Positions 32,776 to 40,457 of a stretch of 64,000 nucleotides of DNA are shown here, piece after piece. Source of the DNA: Paratractidigestivibacter sp963640745 (GTDB lineage Bacteria > Actinomycetota > Coriobacteriia > Coriobacteriales > Atopobiaceae); the NCBI GenBank assembly GCA_963640745.1, contig CAVIBB010000001.1:31773-95772 (forward strand), in the 5' to 3' direction. How positions within the stretch are numbered: the stretch's first letter is position 1; each line of letters begins with the position of its first letter. The notes under the pieces are model-generated. The model saw only the letters and a program-made list of their open reading frames with translations, searched no databases and was not told the origin of the DNA. The position numbers were made by a program, and so were the translations under genes.

Positions 32776-33705
32776 GTGATTCTAAACACAGGTTGCCGGA
32801 CGGATATCCCGGCATACTTCAGCGAGTGGTTTTATCGCCGAGTGAGCGAGGGCTTCGTCATGGCGAGAAACCCGTACCGACCCGAGCTCGTAACCCGTTA
32901 CGCACTGGATCCGCGGGTCGTCGACGTCATCGGCTTCTGCACGAAGAACCCGGCGCCGATGCTGCCCCGGCTCGGCGAGCTCAGCGCCTTCCGGCAATTC
33001 TGGTTCGTGACTTGTACGCCCTATGGGCGCGAGATCGAGCCCAACGTGCCGGATAAATCAGAGGTTCTTGAATCAATAAAGAAACTGTCCGCGCTCGTCG
33101 GGCCGCGCGCGGTGGGCTGGCGCTACGACCCCGTGTTTCTTACCGAGCGATACAGCGTCAATTATCATCTGCGGGCCTTCGAGAAGATGTCCGCGGCGCT
33201 CGAGGGGCGCGTGGCCTTCTGCGTCGTGAGCTTCATCGACCTCTACGCAAAGACGCGGCGGAACTTCCCGGAAGCGCGTGAGGTCACCCTCACTGAACAG
33301 CGGTTTCTTGTTAGCGAGTTTGTGCGAATCGGCGCGGCGCACGGCATCGGGATCCGTCTGTGCTGCGAGGACCCATCCCTCGCGGAATGCGGGGCAGGCA
33401 TCGGCGGCTGCATGACGCAAGAGGTGCTCGAGCGGGCATTCAGCATAAAGCTCGACGTCCCCGCGTCAAAGCGCTCACCGCGCGACCAATGCGCGTGCCT
33501 GCTCGGCGCGGATATCGGCACTTACAACACCTGCCCGCACGGCTGCGTTTATTGCTACGCGAACTATGACTGGCAGACCGTCGCGCGCAACCTGAGGCTA
33601 CACGACCCCGCGTCGCCACTGCTCATCGGGCACGTGCAGCCGAGCGACACCGTCCGCGACGCGCAGCAGGAGAGTTATCTGGCCCGGCAACTCTCGCTTT
33701 TCTAA
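32776..33705 (+). CDS. DUF1848 family protein with Cys cluster
   Basis: 309 residues. Starts V-I-L-N-T-G-C-R-T-D-I-P and ends with a cysteine-rich segment C-A-C-L-L-G-A-D-I-G-T-Y-N-T-C-P-H-G-C-V-Y-C-Y-A-N, characteristic of DUF1848. The C-x3-C-x2-C spacing resembles a radical SAM or other Fe-S site placed at the C-terminus, and residues 35-60 (V-I-G-F-C-T-K-N-P) suggest a TIM-barrel start; no function is established. GTG start with GAGAGGA upstream. It is convergent with the cysteine desulfurase gene across array locus F. The 165 bp upstream hold nothing clear beyond the preceding terminator. Confidence 0.83.
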   Translation: MILNTGCRTDIPAYFSEWFYRRVSEGFVMARNPYRPELVTRYALDPRVVDVIGFCTKNPAPMLPRLGELSAFRQFWFVTCTPYGREIEPNVPDKSEVLESIKKLSALVGPRAVGWRYDPVFLTERYSVNYHLRAFEKMSAALEGRVAFCVVSFIDLYAKTRRNFPEAREVTLTEQRFLVSEFVRIGAAHGIGIRLCCEDPSLAECGAGIGGCMTQEVLERAFSIKLDVPASKRSPRDQCACLLGADIGTYNTCPHGCVYCYANYDWQTVARNLRLHDPASPLLIGHVQPSDTVRDAQQESYLARQLSLF

Positions 33706-33729
33706 AGAAGGCGCAAGAAGGCCGCGGCC

Positions 33730-33960
33730 GTTGCGAAAAACAGGGTGACGGCAATGGGACCGGCCGCCGCGTTGCGGTAAACGGGGTGATGGCAGAAAAA
33801 TCGCCGGAAAAGTTGCGAAAACGGGGTGATGGCAGGGGCGCGCCACGGGCACGCTGCCATCACCCCGGATTACGCAACAAAGAGGCCTCGTTTATTGCCA
33901 TCACCCCGTTTTGCGCAACGTGGCGGCGGGCCCGACTGCCGCCACCCCGTTTTGCGCAAC
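33730..33960. repeat. 41-bp-period inverted array, locus F (3+3 units)
   Basis: Motif close to GTTGCGAAAACGGGGTGATGGCA: forward starts at 33730, 33771 and 33812, inverted copies at 33855-33878, 33896-33919 and 33937-33960. Every neighbouring same-strand pair is offset by exactly 41 bp. The array occupies most of the gap between two convergent genes. Confidence 0.94.
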
Positions 33961-33997
33961 GCACCGACCCGGCGAGCGGGCAAGAAGCCACAGCCCC

Positions 33998-35152
33998 CTA
34001 CCCAGCGGCGATCTCGCGCACCGCCTCGACCGCCGCGTCAATCTCGGCATACGTGGTGAACCACGAGGTCGAGAAGCGAACGACGCCCTGCTCAACGGTG
34101 CCGAGCGCCTTATGCATAAGCGGGGCGCAGTGGGCACCGGGCCGCGTCGCGATGCCCCAGCCTTGCATGAGCATGTCGGAGACCTCGGCGGAGGCCAAGC
34201 CCTCGATGTTAAGCGCGACGATGCCCGGACGCACGACGTCGGGCGCGCACTCAGGCCAATCTCCATAGACCGTCACGCCGGGAAGGTCGCGCACACCCTC
34301 GTAAAGCCGCCGCGCCGTCGCCGCCTCGTGCGCCCCCATGGCCGCAACACCACCGTGCTCCTCGATAAACGCAAGGCCGGCGCTGAGCCCCGCAAGCCCA
34401 TGCCCGTTCAGGGTCCCCGCCTCGAGGCGCGTGGGCCAGCCTTCCGGCTGCATCGGCTCGAAGCTGTGGACACCCGTGCCGCCGACGTTCCACGGACGCA
34501 CGTCAACATCCGGCGCAACGGCCAGGCCACCCGTGCCCTGCGGCCCCATAAGCGCCTTGTGGCCTGTGAAGCACACAACGTCGAGGCCCTGCGTCGCCAT
34601 GTTTATGGGAAGAAGCCCCGCAGACTGCGAGGCGTCCACGATGCAGAGCGCGCCCGCGGCATGAGCAACCCGGGCAACCGTGGCCACGTCGACGGCGTTT
34701 CCCGTCACGTTCGAGGCGCCCGTGACCACGACCGCCCTCGTGCCGGGCACGACCAGGCGCTCCAAGTCGCCCATGTCGAGACGCCCCAAGGCGTCGCACC
34801 CCGCGCGCTCGACCACCACGCCGCGCTCGGCCGCCAGGCGATTCAACGGGCGCAGCACCGAGTTGTGCTCGAGCACCGTGGTAACAACGCGGTCCCCCTC
34901 GCCGACCAGGCCGTTGATCGCGCAGTTGAGCGCCGCCGTCGAGTTGGGCGCGAACGCCACGTGATCGGCCCGTTCGCAGCCCAGAAGCGCTGCCACGCGC
35001 TCGCGGCACTCGTGCGCCACGCGGGCGCCCGCCATCGCGCCCGAGCCGGCGCCACGCCCCGCGTTTCCGAGCGAGCCCATTGCCGCCGCTACGGCATCGA
35101 TGACCTGCTGCGGCTTGCGCATCGTTGTCGCCGCGTTGTCCAGGTAGATCAT
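33998..35152 (-). CDS. Cysteine desulfurase family protein, EF2568 type (1)
   Basis: 384 residues, class V aminotransferase fold. Y-L-D-N-A-A-T-T opens the protein. H-N-S-V-L-R-P, D-A-S-Q-S-A-G and F-T-G-H-K-A-L-M-G-P-Q-G-T-G with the PLP lysine follow. The catalytic cysteine lies in P-G-A-H-C-A-P-L-M-H-K-A-L-G-T, the loop typical of the EF2568 subfamily associated with selenium traits. Expected to mobilise sulfur or selenium as an enzyme persulfide or perselenide from (seleno)cysteine. The ATG at 35152 has GGGGAG 8 nt upstream; an ATG two codons earlier is too close. Last gene of the selenium/sulfur cluster. Confidence 0.9.
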   Translation of the reverse strand: MIYLDNAATTMRKPQQVIDAVAAAMGSLGNAGRGAGSGAMAGARVAHECRERVAALLGCERADHVAFAPNSTAALNCAINGLVGEGDRVVTTVLEHNSVLRPLNRLAAERGVVVERAGCDALGRLDMGDLERLVVPGTRAVVVTGASNVTGNAVDVATVARVAHAAGALCIVDASQSAGLLPINMATQGLDVVCFTGHKALMGPQGTGGLAVAPDVDVRPWNVGGTGVHSFEPMQPEGWPTRLEAGTLNGHGLAGLSAGLAFIEEHGGVAAMGAHEAATARRLYEGVRDLPGVTVYGDWPECAPDVVRPGIVALNIEGLASAEVSDMLMQGWGIATRPGAHCAPLMHKALGTVEQGVVRFSTSWFTTYAEIDAAVEAVREIAAG

Positions 35153-35329
35153 GCCCATCACTCCCCTGCGCAGAAATAGCCGCTCGTCGGCGACGCGCTT
35201 GCCGGGCGCGGCCATCGAGACCGCGGGCCCAGGCCGGCAAGCCCCGGCCATGTCCGCGCGCTTCTTCTTACTTGGTTATAGACCATGGCGGCCGCCGGCG
35301 CGACGCCGCAAAATAAAACCGCCCAGAGG

Positions 35330-35587
35330 TCAAAGCCCCTCGGCGGTATAAATCGAGGTATAGGCAGCACCGGGGTCCTTCTCATCGAGACTCACCACGC
35401 GCTCGACCTCCTCGGGCCACGGCTCGTCATCGGCCAAGGGCATGACGTCGAAGCGCGCGCAGGTCCCGCAATTGCTCGAAAGCGAGCGAGGCACGGGCAT
35501 GAGCTCCACCTCGACGCCGCGGCTCGAGCACAGGCGCCGAAAACGCACGGCGCCGAAGTGCGAGAAGAACGTCGCGAGATATGACAT
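35330..35587 (-). CDS. DUF3343 putative Se/S carrier protein
   Basis: 85 residues. Opens S-Y-L-A-T-F-F-S-H-F-G-A-V-R and has two cysteines in S-S-N-C-G-T-C-A-R-F, the layout of DUF3343, annotated elsewhere as a selenium/sulfur carrier-like protein. The C-x2-C pair could hold a persulfide or perselenide passed between the desulfurase and acceptor. GGGGGAGG is well placed before the ATG. It sits between tusA and the EF2568-type desulfurase, with an intrinsic terminator between it and tusA. Role is inferred from family and neighbours. Confidence 0.85.
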   Translation of the reverse strand: MSYLATFFSHFGAVRFRRLCSSRGVEVELMPVPRSLSSNCGTCARFDVMPLADDEPWPEEVERVVSLDEKDPGAAYTSIYTAEGL

Positions 35588-35605
35588 GTTCCTCCCCCGT
35601 TCACG

Positions 35606-35657
35606 TAAAAAAGGCGGCCGCCCCTCCCGCTTCCCCCGCGAGAAAGGACGGCCGCCT
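35606..35657 (-). terminator. Intra-cluster intrinsic terminator
   Basis: On the minus strand AGGCGGCCG / CGGCCGCCT (9-bp stem, 35612-35657) is followed by TTTTTT (35606-35611). It lies between tusA and the DUF3343 gene, so it should reduce or stop read-through. Confidence 0.75.
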
Positions 35658-35662
35658 CGAAA

Positions 35663-35869
35663 CTACTTAGAGATGGTCAGCGTGTACTCGCCGTTGTTCT
35701 CGGCAACGCTCACGTTGAAGCCCTGGCTCTGCGCGAAACGCGTCACGTTCTCGCGGGCGGCCACGGCGTCGACCAGCACCTCATAGCTGTCGCCGCCCGA
35801 GGCAAAGGCGTTGCGGGCCATGACGACGGGCTCGGGGCAGGAGAGGCCGCGGGCATCGATGGTTTCCAT
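35663..35869 (-). CDS. TusA/SirA/YedF family sulfurtransferase
   Basis: 68 residues, a complete TusA fold: I-D-A-R-G-L-S-C11-P-E-P with the acceptor cysteine in the C-P-x-P motif, then a beta-alpha-beta-beta core. These small proteins relay sulfur, and next to yedE probably selenium, as a persulfide. Only the N-terminal TusA domain of longer YedF proteins is present. GGAG precedes the ATG. It follows yedE by 42 bp in the same direction, so they are almost surely co-transcribed. Confidence 0.92.
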   Translation of the reverse strand: METIDARGLSCPEPVVMARNAFASGGDSYEVLVDAVAARENVTRFAQSQGFNVSVAENNGEYTLTISK

Positions 35870-35911
35870 GTTTACTCCGTTCTGTTCAATCGAGAGATGC
35901 GGCGGGTTCGT

Positions 35912-37000
35912 TTAGGCGCGCTTCTTGCCGAAGGTATTCGCGCAGGCGATGGCCACGACGACCACGAGGCAGACGACCACGGCGACCTGGCCGGCGGGCG
36001 TGGCGCCCTTAGCGCTGGAGGCGAGGCCGAAGTTGTGGGCAAAGGCGGCGCCGGCGACGAGGCCGAGGATGGCCACGGCCGAGTCGGCGTTGCCCTCGCC
36101 GGAGAGGATCATCTGGCGCATCGGGCAACCGCCAAGAAGGACGCAGCCGAAGCCCATGAGCAGGGTGCCGAGGAAGTTCCAGACGCCGTCGGTGTGGGCG
36201 ATGGGCTGGTCGGCGAAGCCGAGGTTGAAGTAGGAGCCGCCGGTGGTCGCGGCGAGGACAAGGTTCGTGACGAGCGCGGCGACGAGAATGGCGACGAAGC
36301 CGAGCAGCAGCCTGTTCTCACGGAAGAGCACGAAGTCGCGGACGCCGCCGACCATGCACAGGCGGGTGTGCTGGGCGATGGCGCCGACGATGAGGCCGGC
36401 CACGAGGCTGATGGCGATGGCGGCGTGCTTGGCGCCGGGGCCGGCGCCCTCGGCGGAGAAGAAGATGAACGCGGGCGCGGCCACGACGAGCGCGATCAGG
36501 CCGAGCTGCACGATGGGCCAGATGACGCCCTCGGCGGCGGGCAGCCTATAGGTGCGCTGCAGCGAGAAGCCCTTGTTGAGGAAGAACGTGCCGGCGAGGA
36601 TGCCGCAGACGAAGCCGACGAGGCCGATCGCAGCGTTGAGGTCGCCGCCTGCGATGCGCAGGATCATGCGGAACGGGCAGCCCAGGAACATGAGGGCGCC
36701 GATCATCACGCAGAAGCCGAGCACGAAGCGGGTCAGCGGGGCGGAGCCGCCGCGGGGAGAGAACTCCTTCTTGCCGATGGCAAGAAGGAAGCTGCCGAGC
36801 ACGAGGCCCGTGAGCTCCGGGCGGATGTACTGGACGGCCTCCGCGCGGTGCAGGCCGAGGCCGCCGGCGGTGTCGCGGATAAAGCAGGCAACGCAGAAGC
36901 CCATGTTGGCCGGGTTGCCAAAGAACACGAGCATCGCCGCGATGACGCCGATGACGGCGCCGCCGGCGATGATCGCGACCTTCTCCTTCTTCAGGTCCAT
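35912..37000 (-). CDS. yedE: YedE-type selenium/sulfur-compound transporter
   Basis: 362 residues, about ten membrane helices in two repeats. Conserved cysteine motifs mark the YeeE/YedE family: N-M-G-F-C-V-A-C-F near the N-terminus, F-L-G-C-P-F-R-M, H-T-R-L-C-M-V-G-G, and L-L-G-G-C-P-M-R-Q, where family members pass thiosulfate or another S/Se species through a line of cysteines. Its linkage to tusA, DUF3343 and two EF2568-type genes fits the YedE subfamily associated with selenium metabolism. First gene of the cluster; GGAAGGGA upstream. Substrate is inference. Confidence 0.9.
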   Translation of the reverse strand: MDLKKEKVAIIAGGAVIGVIAAMLVFFGNPANMGFCVACFIRDTAGGLGLHRAEAVQYIRPELTGLVLGSFLLAIGKKEFSPRGGSAPLTRFVLGFCVMIGALMFLGCPFRMILRIAGGDLNAAIGLVGFVCGILAGTFFLNKGFSLQRTYRLPAAEGVIWPIVQLGLIALVVAAPAFIFFSAEGAGPGAKHAAIAISLVAGLIVGAIAQHTRLCMVGGVRDFVLFRENRLLLGFVAILVAALVTNLVLAATTGGSYFNLGFADQPIAHTDGVWNFLGTLLMGFGCVLLGGCPMRQMILSGEGNADSAVAILGLVAGAAFAHNFGLASSAKGATPAGQVAVVVCLVVVVAIACANTFGKKRA

Positions 37001-37133
37001 ACTAAATGGTGTCCCTTCCCTACTGCCGCGGCGCTTCTTGCCGACGGCAACTTACAATGTGTCTGAAAATTCTAACATCTGGTTAGGCGTTATTTTTTTC
37101 TGAGTACAACCGATTTTGGAAACGGGTCGTTAC

Positions 37134-38318
37134 ATGGCGCAGACAAACCCGCAGGCAGAGCCGCAGAGAACCTATCTCGACAACGCGAGCACGTCCTTTC
37201 CCAAGCCGCCTTGCGTGCCCGACGCCGTCTACGCCTACATGACCAGGATGGGCACGAACGCGGGCCGCGGGGAATACGCCGGCGCCTTCGAGACCGACGA
37301 CCTCGTGCTCGGCGTGCGCGAGAAGCTCTGCGACCTGCTCGGCGGCGAGGACCCCTCGTGCGTCGTCTTTACCCGCAACGTGACCGAGGCGCTGAACCTC
37401 GTGCTCAAGGGATCGCTGCGCGCCGGAGACCACGTGATCGTCTCGTCGATGGAGCACAACGCCGTCATGCGGCCCCTCACCCAGCTGGCGGCGCGCGGCG
37501 TGGAGTTCAGCCGCGTGCCGTGCGCGCCCGACGGAACGCTGCACCCCGCGGATGTGGCGCCTCTCATGCGCCCGAACACGCGGATGGTAGTGATGACGCA
37601 CGCGAGCAACGTCTGCGGGACGGCGCTGCCCCTCGCCGAGATGGGGCGCGTCTGCCGCGAGCACGGCGCGCGCTTCGTAGTTGACGCGGCGCAGACGGCG
37701 GGCGTGCTTCCCGTGAACGCCCGCTCGCTTTGCGCCGACGCGGTTTGCTTCACGGGGCACAAGGGGCTCCTCGGCCCACAGGGCATCGGCGGCGCCGTGC
37801 TCACGCGCGAGTTCGCGCGGACCATCGAGCCGCTGGTCGCGGGCGGTACGGGAAGCGCCTCAAGCAGCGAGGAGATGCCGGGCTTCTTGCCAGACGCCCT
37901 CGAGGCGGGCACCCTCAACCTGCCCGGAATCGCCGGCCTCTCCGCCGCGCTCGACTGGGTTTCCGGGCGGGGGACGCAGACGATCTGCGCCCACGAGCAG
38001 GCCCTCGCGGCAGCGCTTATCGACGGACTCGGACCCCTCGAAACCTCGGGCGCCGTCCGCATCGTCGGCCTACGCGGGGTCGAGGGGCGCACAGGGGTCG
38101 TCTCGATCCAGACGCCGGGGCACGAGCTCGCCGAGGTCGCCCACACGCTCGACGCGGATCACGGCATCCAGACGCGCGTCGGCCTGCACTGCGCGCCCTC
38201 CGCCCACAAGACGCTCGGCACCTTCCCCACAGGCACCATCCGATTCAGCTTTGGGTGGGCGAACACGAACGCCGACGTCGTGCGGGCCGTCAACGCGCTG
38301 GAGAGGATCCTGCGGTAA
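37134..38318 (+). CDS. Cysteine desulfurase family protein, EF2568 type (2)
   Basis: 394 residues, paralogue of the product encoded at 33998-35152. Y-L-D-N-A-S-T-S-F-P-K-P opens the fold; E-H-N-A-V-M-R-P, D-A-A-Q-T-A-G, F-T-G-H-K-G-L-L-G-P-Q-G-I-G and the cysteine loop R-V-G-L-H-C-A-P-S-A-H-K-T-L-G-T are all intact. It is divergent from yedE across 133 bp, so both may share a control region. I prefer the ATG at 37134; a TTG six codons earlier is possible. Having two complete EF2568-type enzymes around one yedE-tusA unit suggests separate partners or substrates. Confidence 0.9.
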   Translation: MAQTNPQAEPQRTYLDNASTSFPKPPCVPDAVYAYMTRMGTNAGRGEYAGAFETDDLVLGVREKLCDLLGGEDPSCVVFTRNVTEALNLVLKGSLRAGDHVIVSSMEHNAVMRPLTQLAARGVEFSRVPCAPDGTLHPADVAPLMRPNTRMVVMTHASNVCGTALPLAEMGRVCREHGARFVVDAAQTAGVLPVNARSLCADAVCFTGHKGLLGPQGIGGAVLTREFARTIEPLVAGGTGSASSSEEMPGFLPDALEAGTLNLPGIAGLSAALDWVSGRGTQTICAHEQALAAALIDGLGPLETSGAVRIVGLRGVEGRTGVVSIQTPGHELAEVAHTLDADHGIQTRVGLHCAPSAHKTLGTFPTGTIRFSFGWANTNADVVRAVNALERILR

Positions 38319-38366
38319 CGCGGCTCCGTGCTAGAGTAGGCGGGCATCTCTCGCCCGCGCGCGATG

Positions 38367-38427
38367 CACAAAGAAGACCGCCCGGAATTGCTTCCGAGCG
38401 GTCTTTCTCTCCATCAATTCGGGAATC
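38367..38427. terminator. Bidirectional terminator, duplicated type, copy 1
   Basis: Stem AAGACCGCCCGGA / TCCGAGCGGTCTT (38374-38405) between two convergent genes. About 60 bp around it, from CACAAAG to AATC, reappear at 41882-41944 with a paired base change. Confidence 0.88.
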
Positions 38428-38450
38428 AATCGCGAGGCGATCGCGAGCGC

Positions 38451-40163
38451 TTACTCCGCCTCGTCGGTGAGGGCGAGCAGGTCCTCCTCGCCAGTGCGGA
38501 CCTTGACGACCTTCTCCACGCCGTAAACGAAGATCTTGCCGTCGCCGATGTGGCCGGTGTACAGGACGCGCTTGATGACGTCGACGATCTTCTCGTACGG
38601 GATGTTGCCGACGACGATCTCGACCTTGACCTTGGGCAGCAGGCGCGCGTCGACCTCGACGCCGCGGTACTTCTCGCCGGCGCCCTTCTGGAGACCGTAG
38701 CCGGTGACCTGGCTCACGGTCATGCCGGTGATGCCGGCCTTGTTGAGGGCCACCTTGAGCTCGTCGAGCTTGGAGGCCTTGCAGCACACGCTGATGTTGT
38801 GCATGCCGGTGGAGACGGGGGAAGTGACCACGGGGACGGCCGCGTTGACCTTGGCCTCGGAGGCCTTGTCGATGTCGTCCTCGCCGAGGTCGGTGCCCTC
38901 GTTGGGGCCGACGTACTCGAGGTTGGCATAGGTCGGGTCGGAGATGGCGAAGCCGGCGTAGGCGGTAGGCAGGCCGTGCTCGGCGAAGTCGAGGCCGTCG
39001 ATCTCAATCTCCTCGGGAACGCGCAGGCCGACGAACTTGTCGATGACCTTAAAGATGATGAACATCGTCACGAGGACCCAGGCAGCGACGGAGATGAGGC
39101 CGAGGGCCTGGACGCCCAGCTTGGCGAAGCCGCCGCCGTAGAAGAGGCCGCCGTCGGTGGCAAAGAGGCCGACGCAGAGGGTGCCGAAGGCGCCGCAGGC
39201 ACCGTGGACGGAGACCGCGCCGACGGGGTCGTCGATCTTTGCCACGTTGTCGAAGAACTCGACGGAGAGGATCACGAGGATGCCGGCGACGGTGCCCGTG
39301 ATGGCGGCGCCGAAGGGATCCATGGCGTCGCAGCCGGCGGTGATGGCGACGAGGCCGGCAAGCGAGGCGTTGAAGGTAAGCGAAACGTCGGGCTTGCCGT
39401 AGCGGCACCAGGTAAAGATCATGGCCGCGAGCGTGGCCATGGCGGCCGCGAGGTTGGTGTTGAAGACGATGAGGCCGGCGTTGGTCATGACGTCGTCGCC
39501 GGTCATCGAGACGGTGGACGCGCCGTTGAAGCCGAACCAGCAGAACCAGAGGATAAAGACGCCGAGGGCCATGGCGGTCATGTTGTGGCCGAGGATGGCG
39601 CGGGGCTTGCCGTCCTTGCCGTACTTGCCGATGCGCGGGCCCAGAAGCGCGGCGCCGAGGCAGGCGGTCACGCCGCCGACGAAGTGGACCGCGGTGGAGC
39701 CGGCGAAGTCGTGGAAGCCAAGCTCAGAGAGCCAGCCGCCACCCCAGATCCAGTGACCCGAGATGGGGTACACGACGAGCGAGATCATCGCGGAGTAGAG
39801 CACGTAGGCCTTGAAGTTGGTGCGCTCGGCCATGGAGCCCGAGACGATCGTGGCCGCGGTGGCGCAGAAGACCGTCTGGAAGAGGGCGTAGACCCAGGTG
39901 GGCAGGGTGCCGAAGTCGTAGCTGCCCTGGATGAACGGGTCGAAGGAGCCGATGAGGGCGCCCGTGCCGCCGAACATGATGCCGAAGCCCACGAGCCAGT
40001 AACAAGGCGTGCCGATACAGAAGTCCATGAGGTTCTTCATGAGGATGTTGCCCGTGTTCTTCGCACGGGTCAGGCCAGCCTCGCACAAGGCGAATCCGGC
40101 TTGCATGAAATAGACGAGGAACGCTCCCACGAGCGTCCAAGTCACGTCAGCGGAACTGAACAT
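38451..40163 (-). CDS. Ammonium transporter fused to a PII signalling domain
   Basis: 570 residues. Residues about 1-410 are an AmtB channel: both pore histidines are present (S-T-A-V-H-F and V-S-V-H-G-A-C-G), plus the family motif D-F-A-G-S. A 55-residue acidic linker follows. Residues 465-570 are a GlnK/PII domain with G-Y-G-L-Q-K-G in the T-loop base and T-G-x-I-G-D-G-K-I-F. At the T-loop apex Tyr499 (E. coli position 46) is kept but the uridylylated Tyr51 is Val504. Normally AmtB and GlnK are separate; here the plug is tethered. GGGAGG precedes the start. No separate glnK is in the window. Confidence 0.95.
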   Translation of the reverse strand: MFSSADVTWTLVGAFLVYFMQAGFALCEAGLTRAKNTGNILMKNLMDFCIGTPCYWLVGFGIMFGGTGALIGSFDPFIQGSYDFGTLPTWVYALFQTVFCATAATIVSGSMAERTNFKAYVLYSAMISLVVYPISGHWIWGGGWLSELGFHDFAGSTAVHFVGGVTACLGAALLGPRIGKYGKDGKPRAILGHNMTAMALGVFILWFCWFGFNGASTVSMTGDDVMTNAGLIVFNTNLAAAMATLAAMIFTWCRYGKPDVSLTFNASLAGLVAITAGCDAMDPFGAAITGTVAGILVILSVEFFDNVAKIDDPVGAVSVHGACGAFGTLCVGLFATDGGLFYGGGFAKLGVQALGLISVAAWVLVTMFIIFKVIDKFVGLRVPEEIEIDGLDFAEHGLPTAYAGFAISDPTYANLEYVGPNEGTDLGEDDIDKASEAKVNAAVPVVTSPVSTGMHNISVCCKASKLDELKVALNKAGITGMTVSQVTGYGLQKGAGEKYRGVEVDARLLPKVKVEIVVGNIPYEKIVDVIKRVLYTGHIGDGKIFVYGVEKVVKVRTGEEDLLALTDEAE

Positions 40164-40230
40164 TTCTACCTCCCTGTCTTGCTTCTTTCCTTGGTGAGAG
40201 ACGCGCCCGATGGCCTAACACGGTCCTTAC

Positions 40231-40253
40231 GTTTAGCAAACTCGCCGCTAAAC
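40231..40253. promoter_or_regulatory. Candidate operator upstream of the Amt-PII gene
   Basis: GTTTAGC (40231-40237) and GCTAAAC (40247-40253) form a perfect 7-bp dyad with a 9-base spacer, 68 bp before the Amt-PII start. A dyad of this size suits a nitrogen regulator, but none can be named. Confidence 0.5.
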
Positions 40254-40313
40254 TGGGCTACGTGTCGCGCTCACGGAATTCAACTTGACAGAAAGAGAAG
40301 GTCGCGTGTTGCG

Positions 40314-40341
40314 GTTACGCCGAGTCGTAACGATACGTAAC
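40314..40341. promoter_or_regulatory. GTTACG/CGTAAC motif cluster before nhaA
   Basis: GTTACG (40314-40319) faces CGTAAC (40326-40331), and CGTAAC recurs at 40336-40341. It lies in the 294-bp divergent region between the Amt-PII gene and nhaA, nearer nhaA. The rest of this region shows no gene. Possible binding site; weak evidence. Confidence 0.4.
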
Positions 40342-40457
40342 GCGCGCACACCGACTCGAAACAGAACGGAATTTTATGTCGATACGAATAAAATCACCGC
40401 GCCCCGCCGCCTGAATCCAATACTTGAATAAAGCTTGCCGGATTAATTGGAGCGCGT

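Noticed and set aside
38451..38770. Separate glnK gene fused by a sequencing error
   Set aside because: The frame is continuous through a linker, with no ribosome site or start in the junction; a true fusion is the simpler reading.
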